Of a DNA stretch of 32,086 nt, positions 16,100 to 24,458 are shown piece by piece. The notes beneath the pieces are model-generated. The model was not told the origin of the DNA. It did not search any database and saw only the letters and a program-made list of their open reading frames with translations. A program made the position numbers and the translations under genes. This DNA is from an uncultured Actinomycetes bacterium (GTDB lineage: Bacteria > Actinomycetota > Acidimicrobiia > Acidimicrobiales > RAAP-2): the NCBI GenBank assembly GCA_903860915.1, contig CAIOSJ010000010.1:1-32086 (forward strand), in the 5' to 3' direction. The first letter of the stretch is position 1, and each line of letters opens with the position of its first letter.

Positions 16100-16602
16100 G
16101 TATCGACGTCTTTAGCGCCGACGAACAAGATCACGTCACCATTGATCTCCCTCGCTGGAGTGAACTGTGTCGTCGCTCCCTTGAAGATGAGGGCGTGCGC
16201 GGTCTCGCCGAGGTATCGCTCATCTTTTCCGACGAAGCCACTATCGCCGAGCTCAACCAGCGCTTTATGGGTAAGAGTGGCCCCACCGACGTCCTCAGTT
16301 TTCCCATCGACGACGAGCCCCTGCCGTCGGGTCGTTCGCCGGACGCCGGCGGTTCGGGCCCCGGTGAAGGTCCCGAACTGGAAATCCCTCAACTGGTGGG
16401 CGACATCGTCATTTGCCCCAGTGTCGCTGAGCGCAACGCCGTCGAGCACGATTGCAGTTTCGATGATGAGGTGGCCCTCCTCGTTGTGCACGGGGTACTG
16501 CACCTACTCGGCTGGGATCACATGGTCGACGAGGAAGCCGAACGCATGGAGGCGCGCGAGCGTGAACTCCTGCGCCGCCACTATCAATCGAGGACTTCAT
16601 GA
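16096..16602 (+). CDS. ybeY: endoribonuclease YbeY, 16S rRNA maturation
   Basis: A 168-residue single-strand endoribonuclease of the UPF0054 family that takes part in 16S rRNA 3' end maturation and ribosome quality control. The zinc motif is HGVLHLLGWDH with His132, His136 and His142, and the segments NQRFMGKSGPTDVLSFP and GDIVICPSVAER are standard. A Gly/Pro-rich loop between them (about residues 75-95) is longer than in E. coli YbeY. GTG 16096 lies in the phoH stop and the end overlaps the CNNM gene by ATGA. Together with era and rsmE nearby, this operon is centred on the small subunit. Confidence 0.95.
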   Translation: MSIDVFSADEQDHVTIDLPRWSELCRRSLEDEGVRGLAEVSLIFSDEATIAELNQRFMGKSGPTDVLSFPIDDEPLPSGRSPDAGGSGPGEGPELEIPQLVGDIVICPSVAERNAVEHDCSFDDEVALLVVHGVLHLLGWDHMVDEEAERMEARERELLRRHYQSRTS

Positions 16603-17924
16603 TGGACCTGCTGTGGACGACCGGCGATACCTGGATGCTGGTGACCGTCGGAGTGCTCCTGTCGCTCTCGGGCTTTTTCGCGCTCTCGGAAACCGCACTG
16701 GTGCGCATGACGCGCACTCGCGCGCAGTCCCTGGTGGACGATAGGAAACGGGGCGCCCACGCGCTGGTTCGCCTCATAGAGGCCCCGGAGAAATTCTTGA
16801 ATCCGCTGCTCCTTCTCATTCTGATCTGCCAGTTAGTCTCAGCCACTCTGGTCGGTATTTTGGCTGAACGGCTCTTTCACACGGCGGGCCTGATTGTTTC
16901 GACGGCTTTTGAAGTGGTCATTATTTTCGTGTTCTTTGAAGCCATGCCGAAGAACTACGCCGTGCAGTACGCCGATCGTTCGGCCGTCATCGCGGCCCCC
17001 GTGGTGGAAGCCATATTGAAGTTCTGGCCCATCCGTTGGATCTCGTATTTGCTTCTCACCATTGCGCGAGTTCTACTGAAACCCTTCGGCGTGAGTGACG
17101 GGGGGCAAAAGGTCACGGAGTCGGAAATTCTGGCCATGGCCAACGTCGCGGTGAGTGACAAGGCCATTGAAAAGACTGAACGCGACTTCATCCACTCGGT
17201 CATTGAGTTCGGTGACACCATTGCGCGAGAAATCATGGTACCGCGCATCGACATGCAGGCCATCGACGGCGAGCTCAGCGTCCGCGAAGCCTACGACCAC
17301 TGCCTGGCGGTGGGTCGCACGCGCCTGCCCGTATTGGGTGAGGGCGTAGATGACGTGACGGGTCTCGTTTCGCTGCGCCTGCTCGCTCGACTGGTGGCTG
17401 AGGGCAAGGGTGACGAGCGGGTGGGTGAGAACGCCGGGCTGATCTACGCCGTCCCCGAGACGAAGAAGGTCTCGTTACTGCTCAAACAGTTCCAACACCT
17501 GCGCAGTCACCTCTTCGTGGTGGTCGATGAGTACGGCGGAACCGCCGGCATCATCACTCTGGAAGACGTCATTGAAGAATTGGTCGGCGATATCGACGAC
17601 GAGGTGGATATCGAACGTGAGGACAAGACTCGTCGCTCGGCTGAAGACGAGCCCACGCTGGATGAGGACGAGGGCGATCCGGTTGGGCCCTTCTTGGTGA
17701 GTGGTCGACTCAACATTGACGACGCCGACGATGATTTCAAAATCAATCTCCCCAAGGGTGGCTGGGACACGGTGGGTGGTCTCGTCATGGACCTGGCAGC
17801 TGGGGTGCCCGAAGTGGGTGACCGCGTAGAGAGTGAACACTACCGATTCTTAGTAGTGGCCATGGACGGCCGACGAATTGAAGAAGTAGAGATTTCTCTG
17901 CGCGTAGATGAGGACGACGAATGA
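16599..17924 (+). CDS. CNNM/CorC-family membrane protein with CBS domains
   Basis: A 441-residue inner-membrane protein. The N-terminal CNNM (DUF21) domain has hydrophobic segments at about 12-34, 66-90, 95-115 and near 145-160, including the family's small-residue SLSGFFALSETAL. A CBS pair follows (from about 200, beginning AREIMVPRIDMQAID, and including VVVDEYGGTAGIITLEDVIEE split over two beta strands), then a very acidic linker, and the CorC_HlyC domain at the C-terminus. Relatives transport magnesium or cobalt, or are called hemolysin-like; the ion is not decided. ATG 16599 is in the ybeY stop overlap; ATG 16602 is an equal alternative. Confidence 0.93.
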   Translation: MMDLLWTTGDTWMLVTVGVLLSLSGFFALSETALVRMTRTRAQSLVDDRKRGAHALVRLIEAPEKFLNPLLLLILICQLVSATLVGILAERLFHTAGLIVSTAFEVVIIFVFFEAMPKNYAVQYADRSAVIAAPVVEAILKFWPIRWISYLLLTIARVLLKPFGVSDGGQKVTESEILAMANVAVSDKAIEKTERDFIHSVIEFGDTIAREIMVPRIDMQAIDGELSVREAYDHCLAVGRTRLPVLGEGVDDVTGLVSLRLLARLVAEGKGDERVGENAGLIYAVPETKKVSLLLKQFQHLRSHLFVVVDEYGGTAGIITLEDVIEELVGDIDDEVDIEREDKTRRSAEDEPTLDEDEGDPVGPFLVSGRLNIDDADDDFKINLPKGGWDTVGGLVMDLAAGVPEVGDRVESEHYRFLVVAMDGRRIEEVEISLRVDEDDE

Positions 17925-18826
17925 CCAAGGCCGGATTCGCAACAATTATTGGACGTCCCAACGTCGGAAAGTCCACTCTGCTCAACTGGATTGTCGGCGA
18001 GAAGGTCTCCATCACCTCGTCCACGCCCAACACGACCAGAAGCGCGATTCGGGGCATCTTGACTGACGGCGACATTCAGGTGATCTTCGTCGACACCCCG
18101 GGTCTGCACCGACCGAAGACGACCCTGGGTGGCCGACTGAATGACGCCGCACGTGGCGCCGCCGAAGACGTAGACGTACTCATCGCTATGGTGGACGCCG
18201 GGGCCGCCATTGGACCGGGTGACCGTATGGTTCTCCAAACCCTGCTCGACGTGTGCCGTAAGGTAAACGGTCCCGTTCCCATCGTCATCGTGAACAAAGT
18301 CGACCGCACCTCCCGCGCTGATATCGCCGCCCAACTTGTCGCCACCGTAGCGGCCGTCGAGGAATTGGCCGCCGAGAGCCAGCGCAGTGAAGTGGCGGCC
18401 CGCGTGGAGTACTTCCCCATGTCGGCGCGCACCGGTGACGGGGTGGCACCCTTCGTCGAAGCCGTGCGTCGCGCGATGCCGGAGTCCCATTTTCTCTTTG
18501 ACGCCGATGAAGTCTCCGACGTGCCCGAGATGTTCTGGATCGCCGAATTAGTGCGCGAACAACTGGTGCGCAAGACCTTCGAAGAAATTCCCCACTCCAT
18601 TCACTGCCGCGTGGCCGAATACGAATGGCCCCACATCACCGTCGAGATATTGGTCGAACGTGAGAGCCAAAAGGGCATGGTTATTGGTAAGGGTGGGGCC
18701 CTGCTCAAGGACGTGGGCATTGCGGTGCGCCGGCAGCTCCCCGAGGGGGCCTTCTTGGAACTTCGCGTGCGCGTCGAGTCGCAGTGGCAAAAGCGTGACG
18801 ATATTTTGGATCGCCTGGGCTACTAG
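17921..18826 (+). CDS. era: GTPase Era
   Basis: A 301-residue GTPase that binds the 3' end of 16S rRNA and is needed for 30S assembly. The G domain has G1 GRPNVGKS, G3 DTPG, G4 NKVD and G5 SART. After it comes a KH domain with the RNA-binding loop GKGGALLKDVG. The HitR segment and the ending RDDILDRLGY are as in standard Era. Length is normal. The ATG is in a four-base overlap with the CNNM gene, and the TAG stop shares one base with the next GTG. Confidence 0.98.
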   Translation: MTKAGFATIIGRPNVGKSTLLNWIVGEKVSITSSTPNTTRSAIRGILTDGDIQVIFVDTPGLHRPKTTLGGRLNDAARGAAEDVDVLIAMVDAGAAIGPGDRMVLQTLLDVCRKVNGPVPIVIVNKVDRTSRADIAAQLVATVAAVEELAAESQRSEVAARVEYFPMSARTGDGVAPFVEAVRRAMPESHFLFDADEVSDVPEMFWIAELVREQLVRKTFEEIPHSIHCRVAEYEWPHITVEILVERESQKGMVIGKGGALLKDVGIAVRRQLPEGAFLELRVRVESQWQKRDDILDRLGY

Positions 18827-19284
18827 TGGACTTCGTTGTTCGCAGTGTCGCCCGCGTGCTGTCGTCACGACGCGAGGTGCTCGACGACCAGTGGTCGAGT
18901 GAATCGTCGTTCATAGTTTTCAATGATGAAGTGCCCCTCGAGGCGCTCGTTGGACTCAGTGATTTTTCCCACGTCGAGGTGGTCGCCTTCGCCGATCAGG
19001 CCAGCGACGTTCCCCCGGCGCCCTGGCGTCGTCGCCCCCGGGGAAATCCCGCCTGGCCCGAGGTCGGAATCTTCGCGCAGCGCAATAAGGACCGGCCTAA
19101 TCGCCTCCTCGTCTCGGTGGCTCGCGTGATCTCGCTCACGGGGCGCCGTCTCGAACTCGACGGGTTGGATCTCGTCGACGGCACGCCGATACTCGACGTC
19201 AAACCGGTTTTTTCCTGGTCGGGACTTCGCGGTGAGCGGCGCGTGGCCCCCTGGAGCGACGAGCTCGGTCGGGGCTACTTCTAG
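18826..19284 (+). CDS. TrmO/TsaA-like methyltransferase domain protein
   Basis: A 152-residue protein made of one TsaA (TrmO) domain. E. coli TrmO uses SAM to N6-methylate t6A37 in tRNA. Here the family motif appears as GIFAQRNKDRPN starting at residue 81 and DGTPILDVKPVF near 128. The canonical motif is ATRSPxRPNPIG; the PIG part is replaced by RLL. The extra C-terminal domain of the about 235-residue E. coli protein is missing, as in the short bacterial and archaeal forms. I expect SAM binding but cannot say the target is t6A37. GTG start overlaps the era stop; stop codons of this gene and dinG share CTAG. Confidence 0.75.
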   Translation: MDFVVRSVARVLSSRREVLDDQWSSESSFIVFNDEVPLEALVGLSDFSHVEVVAFADQASDVPPAPWRRRPRGNPAWPEVGIFAQRNKDRPNRLLVSVARVISLTGRRLELDGLDLVDGTPILDVKPVFSWSGLRGERRVAPWSDELGRGYF

Positions 19285-21251
19285 GAGTCGAGTTCCTGGA
19301 GGAACTCTTCCACCTCACTACGCAGTCGCGTGCGTCGCATGGGGGGGAGTCGCTTGATCATGCGGTGCCGATAGTTCTTGGTGGCTAGTCGGGTGTCAAA
19401 GACGGCCACCACACCCCGGTCGGTGGTGGATCGAATCAGTCGACCAACGCCCTGGGAGAGGAGCATGGCGGCGCGGGGGAGATCGACCTGATGAAAGGCA
19501 TCCTCGCCGGCCCGCTCGCGTCGAGCAATGCTCAAGGGATCGTCGGGTCGCTGGAAGGGTAGGCGGTCGATAGTGACGAGACGGAGGGAGTCTCCGGGTA
19601 CGTCAATACCCTGCCAGTAACTGGTCACAGCGAAGAGACTGGAACTCTCCTCACTTCGAAAGCGTTCGATCAGGGCGTTACGCGACAGGGTGTCCTGGAC
19701 CAGGATTGGCGTCAGTATGCGTTCGCCCACGGCCTCGGCCACGCGCTTCATGACCGATCGGTTGGTAAAGAGGGCCAGGGTTCGCCCACCGGCCGCCGTG
19801 ATCAGGCTGGCCAATTCTTCAATGATGGCCGCCTCGGCCCCCGCGTCGACGCGGTCGGGGAAGTTCTCGGGCACGTAGAGCACGGCGTTCGTGGGGTAGT
19901 CGAAGGGACTCTCCACCTGAATGAAATCAGCGTCACCACTGAGCCCGAGGTCGCGAATGAGGTTGTCAGGAATGGTGGCACTGGTGAGAATCCCCGTGGT
20001 GCTGGCCCAGAGCTCGTCACGTAGTCGAGGCCCAACGTCGATGAGCGAGAGCTCAATCGTGACCTCACGCTCGGACTTGGTGAGCCACAGCAGTTCGTCG
20101 GAACCGGCCTTACTCAAACGTAGGAGATCGTTGGTGAGATGAACAGCCGGTCCGAGGACCTGCAGCCGACGGTTCTCGTCAACGGCGTTATCGGTGAGTT
20201 GAGTGCGAATCTTTTCGGTCACGACACTGAGCGCGGCGGCACCCTCGGCGAGTTGGGCCTCGACCTCGAGCGAGATTCCCGAGGTGACCCCTTCGGCGAA
20301 CTGGATTTCGAGGGCGGCGGCCAAGCGATCGGCAGTGGTGAGGACCTGATCGAGATGCAGGTGCTCGACGGGATTGAGCACCGGGCGGGCCATGGCGGCC
20401 ACGGCCCGAAAGCGCGTGGCGTTGAGCGAGGTGCCGAGAACGCTTGCGAAGGTGTCGAGCATTTCGTGGGCTTCGTCAAAGATCACCATGTCGTGTTCCG
20501 GCAGGATGGTCCCGCCGGCCGCGAGGTGGGCCCCGTAGAGGTGGCTGTTCACGATGATGACGTCGCTCGACGCCGCGATCTCCTTGGCCCGCTCGTGAAA
20601 ACATATGTGGCCGACGGGACACTTCTGGCGGCCCAGACACTCCTGGGGGGTGACGGAGACCTGGCGCCAGGCGCGCGAGTCGACTTCAAAGCCCAGTTCG
20701 TCCTTGTCGCCCGAGAGGCTGTTCTCCGACCAGTCCAGCACTTGACGTAGCTGCCCGGTGACGCTGGTCGGTAGTTCACCGCCGTCGTCAAAGCTCAGTT
20801 GATTGCCGCCACCCATTTCGTTAGCCCGCAATTTGCAGAGGTAATTGGATTTTCCCTTCAGCACCGCCACGCTCATGCCGGGCGCGTGGGCCGCGACCAG
20901 CGGGGCGTCCTTGCTCGCGAGTTGGTCCTGAAGATTCTTGGTGGCCGTGGCGATAACGACTCGGCCACCGGCCAGGGCGGCGGGGACGAGGTAGGCGAGG
21001 GATTTACCCACGCCGGTGCCGGCCTCCACGACGAGGTGACGTCGCTTCGTGATGGCCTCGGCGATACTACGGACCATGACGCGCTGGCCCTCACGGCTCT
21101 CGCCACCACCGGGGAGATCCTGGGTAATTGAGGCTAGGAGCTCGACGGCCCCGTCACCCTCCACCGCGTGCAGGCCCGAGCGCAGATCACTACTGGTCGG
21201 CTCCGCGAGTTCGACGTAGGGGAAATCGTCATCGGGGTCGAAAGTATCCAC
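19281..21251 (-). CDS. dinG: DinG-family ATP-dependent helicase
   Basis: A 656-residue superfamily 2 helicase of the DinG/XPD group, which unwinds DNA 5'-3' and removes R-loops or repair intermediates. Walker A is EAGTGVGKS near residue 80, the DEAH box is IFDEAHEM near 256, and the later motif is SYWQGIDVPGDSLR with QGVGRLIR. Four cysteines consistent with an iron-sulphur cluster lie between (LCKLRANE near 150, then CLGRQKCPVGHIC near 204-216). The N-terminal exonuclease of some firmicute DinG proteins is absent. Start is GTG 21251, with TAGTGT seven bases before it. It is divergent from uppS and convergent with the TrmO-like gene. Confidence 0.95.
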   Translation of the reverse strand: MDTFDPDDDFPYVELAEPTSSDLRSGLHAVEGDGAVELLASITQDLPGGGESREGQRVMVRSIAEAITKRRHLVVEAGTGVGKSLAYLVPAALAGGRVVIATATKNLQDQLASKDAPLVAAHAPGMSVAVLKGKSNYLCKLRANEMGGGNQLSFDDGGELPTSVTGQLRQVLDWSENSLSGDKDELGFEVDSRAWRQVSVTPQECLGRQKCPVGHICFHERAKEIAASSDVIIVNSHLYGAHLAAGGTILPEHDMVIFDEAHEMLDTFASVLGTSLNATRFRAVAAMARPVLNPVEHLHLDQVLTTADRLAAALEIQFAEGVTSGISLEVEAQLAEGAAALSVVTEKIRTQLTDNAVDENRRLQVLGPAVHLTNDLLRLSKAGSDELLWLTKSEREVTIELSLIDVGPRLRDELWASTTGILTSATIPDNLIRDLGLSGDADFIQVESPFDYPTNAVLYVPENFPDRVDAGAEAAIIEELASLITAAGGRTLALFTNRSVMKRVAEAVGERILTPILVQDTLSRNALIERFRSEESSSLFAVTSYWQGIDVPGDSLRLVTIDRLPFQRPDDPLSIARRERAGEDAFHQVDLPRAAMLLSQGVGRLIRSTTDRGVVAVFDTRLATKNYRHRMIKRLPPMRRTRLRSEVEEFLQELDS

Positions 21252-21258
21252 GGTTACG

Positions 21259-21264
21259 ACACTA
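21259..21264 (-). promoter_or_regulatory. -10 box of dinG, leaderless
   Basis: TAGTGT on the minus strand is seven bases before the GTG at 21251. Together with the uppS box at 21298 it gives divergent promoters in a 58-base gap. Confidence 0.5.
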
Positions 21265-21297
21265 GAGGTGTGTAGCGCGTCGGGCGTTCTTCGCCGC

Positions 21298-21303
21298 TAC
21301 CTT
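21298..21303 (+). promoter_or_regulatory. -10 box of uppS, leaderless
   Basis: TACCTT is followed by six bases and then GTG 21310. This spacing supports 21310 as the start codon, not the upstream GTG at 21268. Confidence 0.55.
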
Positions 21304-21309
21304 GTAGGG

Positions 21310-22050
21310 GTGCCAGATCCTCGCCCCATACCGATTCCGGCCTCCATTGATAGCTCGCGAGTTCCCGAACACATCGCCCTGGTGATGGACGGCAACGGTC
21401 GTTGGGCCCAGCAACGCGGACTGCCGCGCACTGATGGTCACTCGGCCGGTGAAGAAGCCCTGGTCGACGCCGCTTACGGGGCCCTCGCCGTCGGGGTCAA
21501 GCACTTGACGGTCTACGCCTTCTCAACCGAGAACTGGCGCCGTCCCCTCGACGAGGTGCGCTTCCTCATGGGCTTTAACGAATCGCTACTACGTCGCCGC
21601 CGCGACGAACTGAACGAAGTCGGCGTGCGCATCACCTTTTCCGGTCGCCGTGATCGACGGGTCCCGCGTAGCGTGCTGCGCAACATGGACGAAGCTGCGG
21701 AACTGACCAAGAACAATCGAGTGATGACCTTGAATCTCGCCTTTAACTACGGCGGCCGTGCCGAGATCATCGACGCCGTCAAGAGCCTCGTGGAAGACGG
21801 CATCCCGGCCCACAAGATCACCGAAAAAGCCATAGCGTCGCGGCTCTATCACCCCGAAATTCCTGACCCCGACCTCGTGATTCGTCCGTCGGGCGAGTAC
21901 CGGATATCCAACTTCCTCCTCTGGGAAATTGCTTACTCCGAACTGGTTTTCAACGACATCCTCTGGCCGGATTACCGCCGTGAAGACCTCTACGCCGCCA
22001 TCGAGGAGTACCAGGGTCGCCAACGTCGCTTCGGGGGCGTTGAGTCGTGA
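21310..22050 (+). CDS. uppS: isoprenyl (undecaprenyl-type) diphosphate synthase
   Basis: A 247-residue cis-prenyltransferase that condenses isopentenyl diphosphate to give the polyprenyl carrier of cell-wall synthesis. The motif ALVMDGNGRWA with Asp27 starts the catalytic site; STENWRRP, TLNLAFNYGGRAEI and RPSGEYRISNFLLWE (diphosphate binding and dimer residues) follow, and the C-terminal FNDILWPDYRREDL is complete. Product length cannot be read reliably; in actinobacteria there are short- and long-chain versions. I chose GTG 21310 over 21268 because of the -10 box six bases upstream and family length. Its stop overlaps the next gene. Confidence 0.96.
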   Translation: MPDPRPIPIPASIDSSRVPEHIALVMDGNGRWAQQRGLPRTDGHSAGEEALVDAAYGALAVGVKHLTVYAFSTENWRRPLDEVRFLMGFNESLLRRRRDELNEVGVRITFSGRRDRRVPRSVLRNMDEAAELTKNNRVMTLNLAFNYGGRAEIIDAVKSLVEDGIPAHKITEKAIASRLYHPEIPDPDLVIRPSGEYRISNFLLWEIAYSELVFNDILWPDYRREDLYAAIEEYQGRQRRFGGVES

Positions 22051-22262
22051 TGGTAACCCGCATCGCCATAGGACTTGCTACCGTCGTCTACCTGATCTTG
22101 TGGATGTTTGCCCTGGCGGGAGCGCGCAGTCTTATCGCGGTGTTGGCCATTCCCCTGGTGCTGGTGGTGCTGGTGGCTGGCGGAAATTGGCTCAGTCAGT
22201 TCATGGGTTTACCGTCACGGTCCGTTCACTTCAACGAACCCGACGCCGACGACGATCAGTGA
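22047..22262 (+). CDS. small membrane protein, unknown function
   Basis: A 71-residue protein with two probable transmembrane helices (about 5-23 and 28-46) separated by a very short turn, and an acidic tail ending DADDDQ. It is squeezed between uppS and recO with four-base overlaps on both sides (GTGA and GTGA), which argues strongly that it is a real, translated gene. I know of no domain. ATG 22050 is an alternative start one codon later. Position after uppS suggests a link to membrane lipid or cell-wall work, but this is only an inference. Confidence 0.7.
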   Translation: MMVTRIAIGLATVVYLILWMFALAGARSLIAVLAIPLVLVVLVAGGNWLSQFMGLPSRSVHFNEPDADDDQ

Positions 22263-22990
22263 AGGAAGTACGCGACGAGGCGGTGGTGTTGCGCACCTAT
22301 CGTTCGGGCGAATCGGACCGCATCGTAGTTTTCTGGGGCCGCGAGAGCGGAAAAATGCGTAGCATCGCCAAGGGGGTTCGTAAACCCGGATCCAAGATTG
22401 GCGGGGGTCTGGAACCTCTCGCCCACGTGGACGTCTACCTCGCTCAAGGACGCGGTGACCTGCGCATCGTGCGTCAGGCGACCCACCGTAATCGCTTCGC
22501 TGTGGTGAAGGCCTCCTTTGACCGCATCAATGCGGGTTACGCCATCGTGGAAGCGGTGGACGCCATCCCGGCTGATGACGTGCCCGACGAGGCGATTTTC
22601 ACCATGCTGGTGCGGGCTTTGGAGACCCTCGACCGCGAAGAGTTCTTCCCCACCCTGGTACCGGCGGCTTTTTTCTTGAAGTTATTGGCCCACGACGGCT
22701 CAGAGCCGGTCGTGGACTTTTGCGTGAATTGTCAGAGCCCCGGTCCCCTGGTGGCCTTTGACGCGGCCAACGGGGGAACGACCTGCGCCCAGTGTCGAAC
22801 TGGTCGCTCGCTGTCTGCGGGGGCTCTCAGCCTCCTGCGCCGGCTCTGCGGGGGTGACCTCGCCTCGGTCCTACGCGAGGAGAATCCGCCGGCTGGTGGC
22901 GAGGTGGCGGCCCTGGCGCAAGAGTCTCTGGAGCGACACTTCGGTAAGCGCCTGAAAGTCGCCCGGTCCACGCCAGCGACCGAGCACTAG
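22259..22990 (+). CDS. recO: DNA repair protein RecO
   Basis: A 243-residue protein of the RecFOR pathway that loads RecA onto SSB-coated single-stranded DNA. The N-terminal OB domain starts VRDEAVVLRTYRSGESDRI, has GxGRRKPGS-type residues (GVRKPGSKIGG) and the middle helical domain includes AIVEAVDAIPADD. The zinc site is CVNCQ plus CAQCR. The open frame extends upstream to 21929 inside uppS, but the GTG at 22259, within the stop of the small membrane gene, gives the standard length. recO next to uppS is common in actinobacteria. Confidence 0.95.
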   Translation: MKEVRDEAVVLRTYRSGESDRIVVFWGRESGKMRSIAKGVRKPGSKIGGGLEPLAHVDVYLAQGRGDLRIVRQATHRNRFAVVKASFDRINAGYAIVEAVDAIPADDVPDEAIFTMLVRALETLDREEFFPTLVPAAFFLKLLAHDGSEPVVDFCVNCQSPGPLVAFDAANGGTTCAQCRTGRSLSAGALSLLRRLCGGDLASVLREENPPAGGEVAALAQESLERHFGKRLKVARSTPATEH

Positions 22991-23017
22991 CTGCTGTCGA
23001 CGCGCTGGGCCTCCCGC

Positions 23018-23023
23018 TAGGGT
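23018..23023 (+). promoter_or_regulatory. possible -10 box of phr
   Basis: TAGGGT lies ten bases before ATG 23034. The gap after recO (22991-23033) holds no hairpin, so read-through from recO is also possible. Confidence 0.3.
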
Positions 23024-23033
23024 GACTTCGAAA

Positions 23034-24458
23034 ATGAGTCCCACGACCCAAGCCCCTACGATCTTCTGGTTCCGCCGCGACCTGCGGCTGAGTGACAACC
23101 CGGCCCTGGTCGAGGCCGCCACGCTCAGCGCTCAGGGAGTCCTCGGACTATTCATCATTGACCCCAGCCTGCTCGCCACCAGCGGCTCGACCCGGGCTGG
23201 TTTTTTGCTGTCCACCTTGCGTTCCTTGTCAGCGTCGATGAATGAACAACTGGTCGTGCGCACGGGTGACCCCGTGGAAGTACTCAGCGCCCTCGCGGCG
23301 AGCACGGGGGCTCGCGTGGTGGTGGCGACGGGGGACTACGCCCCAGCCGGCATGGCTCGCGACCAGCGGGTGCGAGGAGCACTGGCAGCCCTCGGGGTGG
23401 AGCTACGCCTGGTGGATTCCCCCTACGTGGTGGTGCCCGGTACGGTGCGCACCAAGGCCGGAACCCCGAGTCGGGTCTTTACGCCCTTTTTCCGTCACTG
23501 GCTCACCGAGCCGCAGCCACCACCGGTCCCCGTCCCCGAGGGCCTGCGCTGGCTCAGCGCCGAGTCCAGCGACCTCGCTGAGATTTTGCCCTTGGCCGCG
23601 ACGAAGCGACCCAGCTACTTCGGCGATCTACCCGACGGCCCCGCTCCGCTGGAAATACCCGCCGGAGAAGTCGCCGCGCACAGCTTGGTGGCGGGCTTTG
23701 CGAGTCGAGTCGCCGCTTACGACGACGCCCGCAATCTACCCGGAGTCACTGGCACCAGTCGCTTGAGCCCGCACCTGCGTTTCGGCAGTATTCATCCGCG
23801 CCAGGTACTGGCCACCCTCTCGGGTGCGACCAAGGGCCACGAGGTCTTCACCTCCGAGATTGCCTGGCGGGAGTTTTACGCCGACGTTCTTTTTCACAAC
23901 CCCGACTCCACCCACGTCAACATCCAAAGGTCGCTCGATGGACTACGGGTTGACCGCGACGCGGCGGCGGTGGCGCGTTTCCAGACCTGGGCCCGGGGCG
24001 AAACGGGCTTTCCCCTTGTTGATGCCGGCATGCGTCAGTTGCTCGAAGAGGGTTGGATGCACAACCGCGTGCGTATGGTGACGGCGTCTTTTCTGGTGAA
24101 GCACCTCCACCTCGACTGGCGTTGGGGTGCGCACTGGTTTATGTGGCGACTGGTCGACGGTGACGTGGCCTCGAACCAACAGGGCTGGCAGTGGACGGCG
24201 GGGACGGGAACCGACGCCTCTCCGTACTACCGGGTATTCAATCCCACCCTCCAGGCCGAACGTTTTGATCCCGGCGGTGACTACGTGCGGCGCTACGTGA
24301 GCGAACTCGCTAGTGTTCCAGCGCCGGCCTGCCTGCAGCCGGGCGGGGGGAGCAGTTCGGAGAGCCTGTTCGCCTACGCTCGACCCATGATTGATCTCTC
24401 GAATGAACGTCGCGAGGCCCTCGACCGCTTGGCCGAGTTGCGGGGCCCGGGTGGCTGA
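23034..24458 (+). CDS. phr: deoxyribodipyrimidine photolyase
   Basis: A 474-residue flavoprotein of the photolyase/cryptochrome family that splits UV-induced cyclobutane dimers with light. The N-terminal antenna domain starts IFWFRRDLRLSDNPAL. The FAD domain has SRLSPHLRFGSIHPRQ, SEIAWREFY, ETGFPLVDAGMRQL, NRVRMVTASF and DGDVASNQQGWQW, with the conserved Asn and Trp near the flavin. The tail GTDASPYYRVFNPTLQ (catalytic region) is intact. This looks like a class I CPD photolyase; the antenna cofactor cannot be read. ATG 23034 is preferred over GTG 23022, which would add four residues inside the -10 box. Its stop overlaps hemW by eight bases. Confidence 0.95.
   Translation: MSPTTQAPTIFWFRRDLRLSDNPALVEAATLSAQGVLGLFIIDPSLLATSGSTRAGFLLSTLRSLSASMNEQLVVRTGDPVEVLSALAASTGARVVVATGDYAPAGMARDQRVRGALAALGVELRLVDSPYVVVPGTVRTKAGTPSRVFTPFFRHWLTEPQPPPVPVPEGLRWLSAESSDLAEILPLAATKRPSYFGDLPDGPAPLEIPAGEVAAHSLVAGFASRVAAYDDARNLPGVTGTSRLSPHLRFGSIHPRQVLATLSGATKGHEVFTSEIAWREFYADVLFHNPDSTHVNIQRSLDGLRVDRDAAAVARFQTWARGETGFPLVDAGMRQLLEEGWMHNRVRMVTASFLVKHLHLDWRWGAHWFMWRLVDGDVASNQQGWQWTAGTGTDASPYYRVFNPTLQAERFDPGGDYVRRYVSELASVPAPACLQPGGGSSSESLFAYARPMIDLSNERREALDRLAELRGPGG

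Noticed and set aside
20139..20750. 203-codon open frame opposite dinG
   Set aside because: It is a shadow of the dinG coding sequence in a GC-rich genome, and dinG has all helicase motifs.
21272..21300. Inverted repeat GTAGCG/CGCTAC with a 17-base spacer upstream of uppS
   Set aside because: Six-base arms are expected by chance in this composition; it merely overlaps the uppS -10 box.
21929..22258. N-terminal extension of recO into uppS
   Set aside because: The added 110 residues have no RecO character, while GTG 22259 gives the standard length and a four-base overlap.
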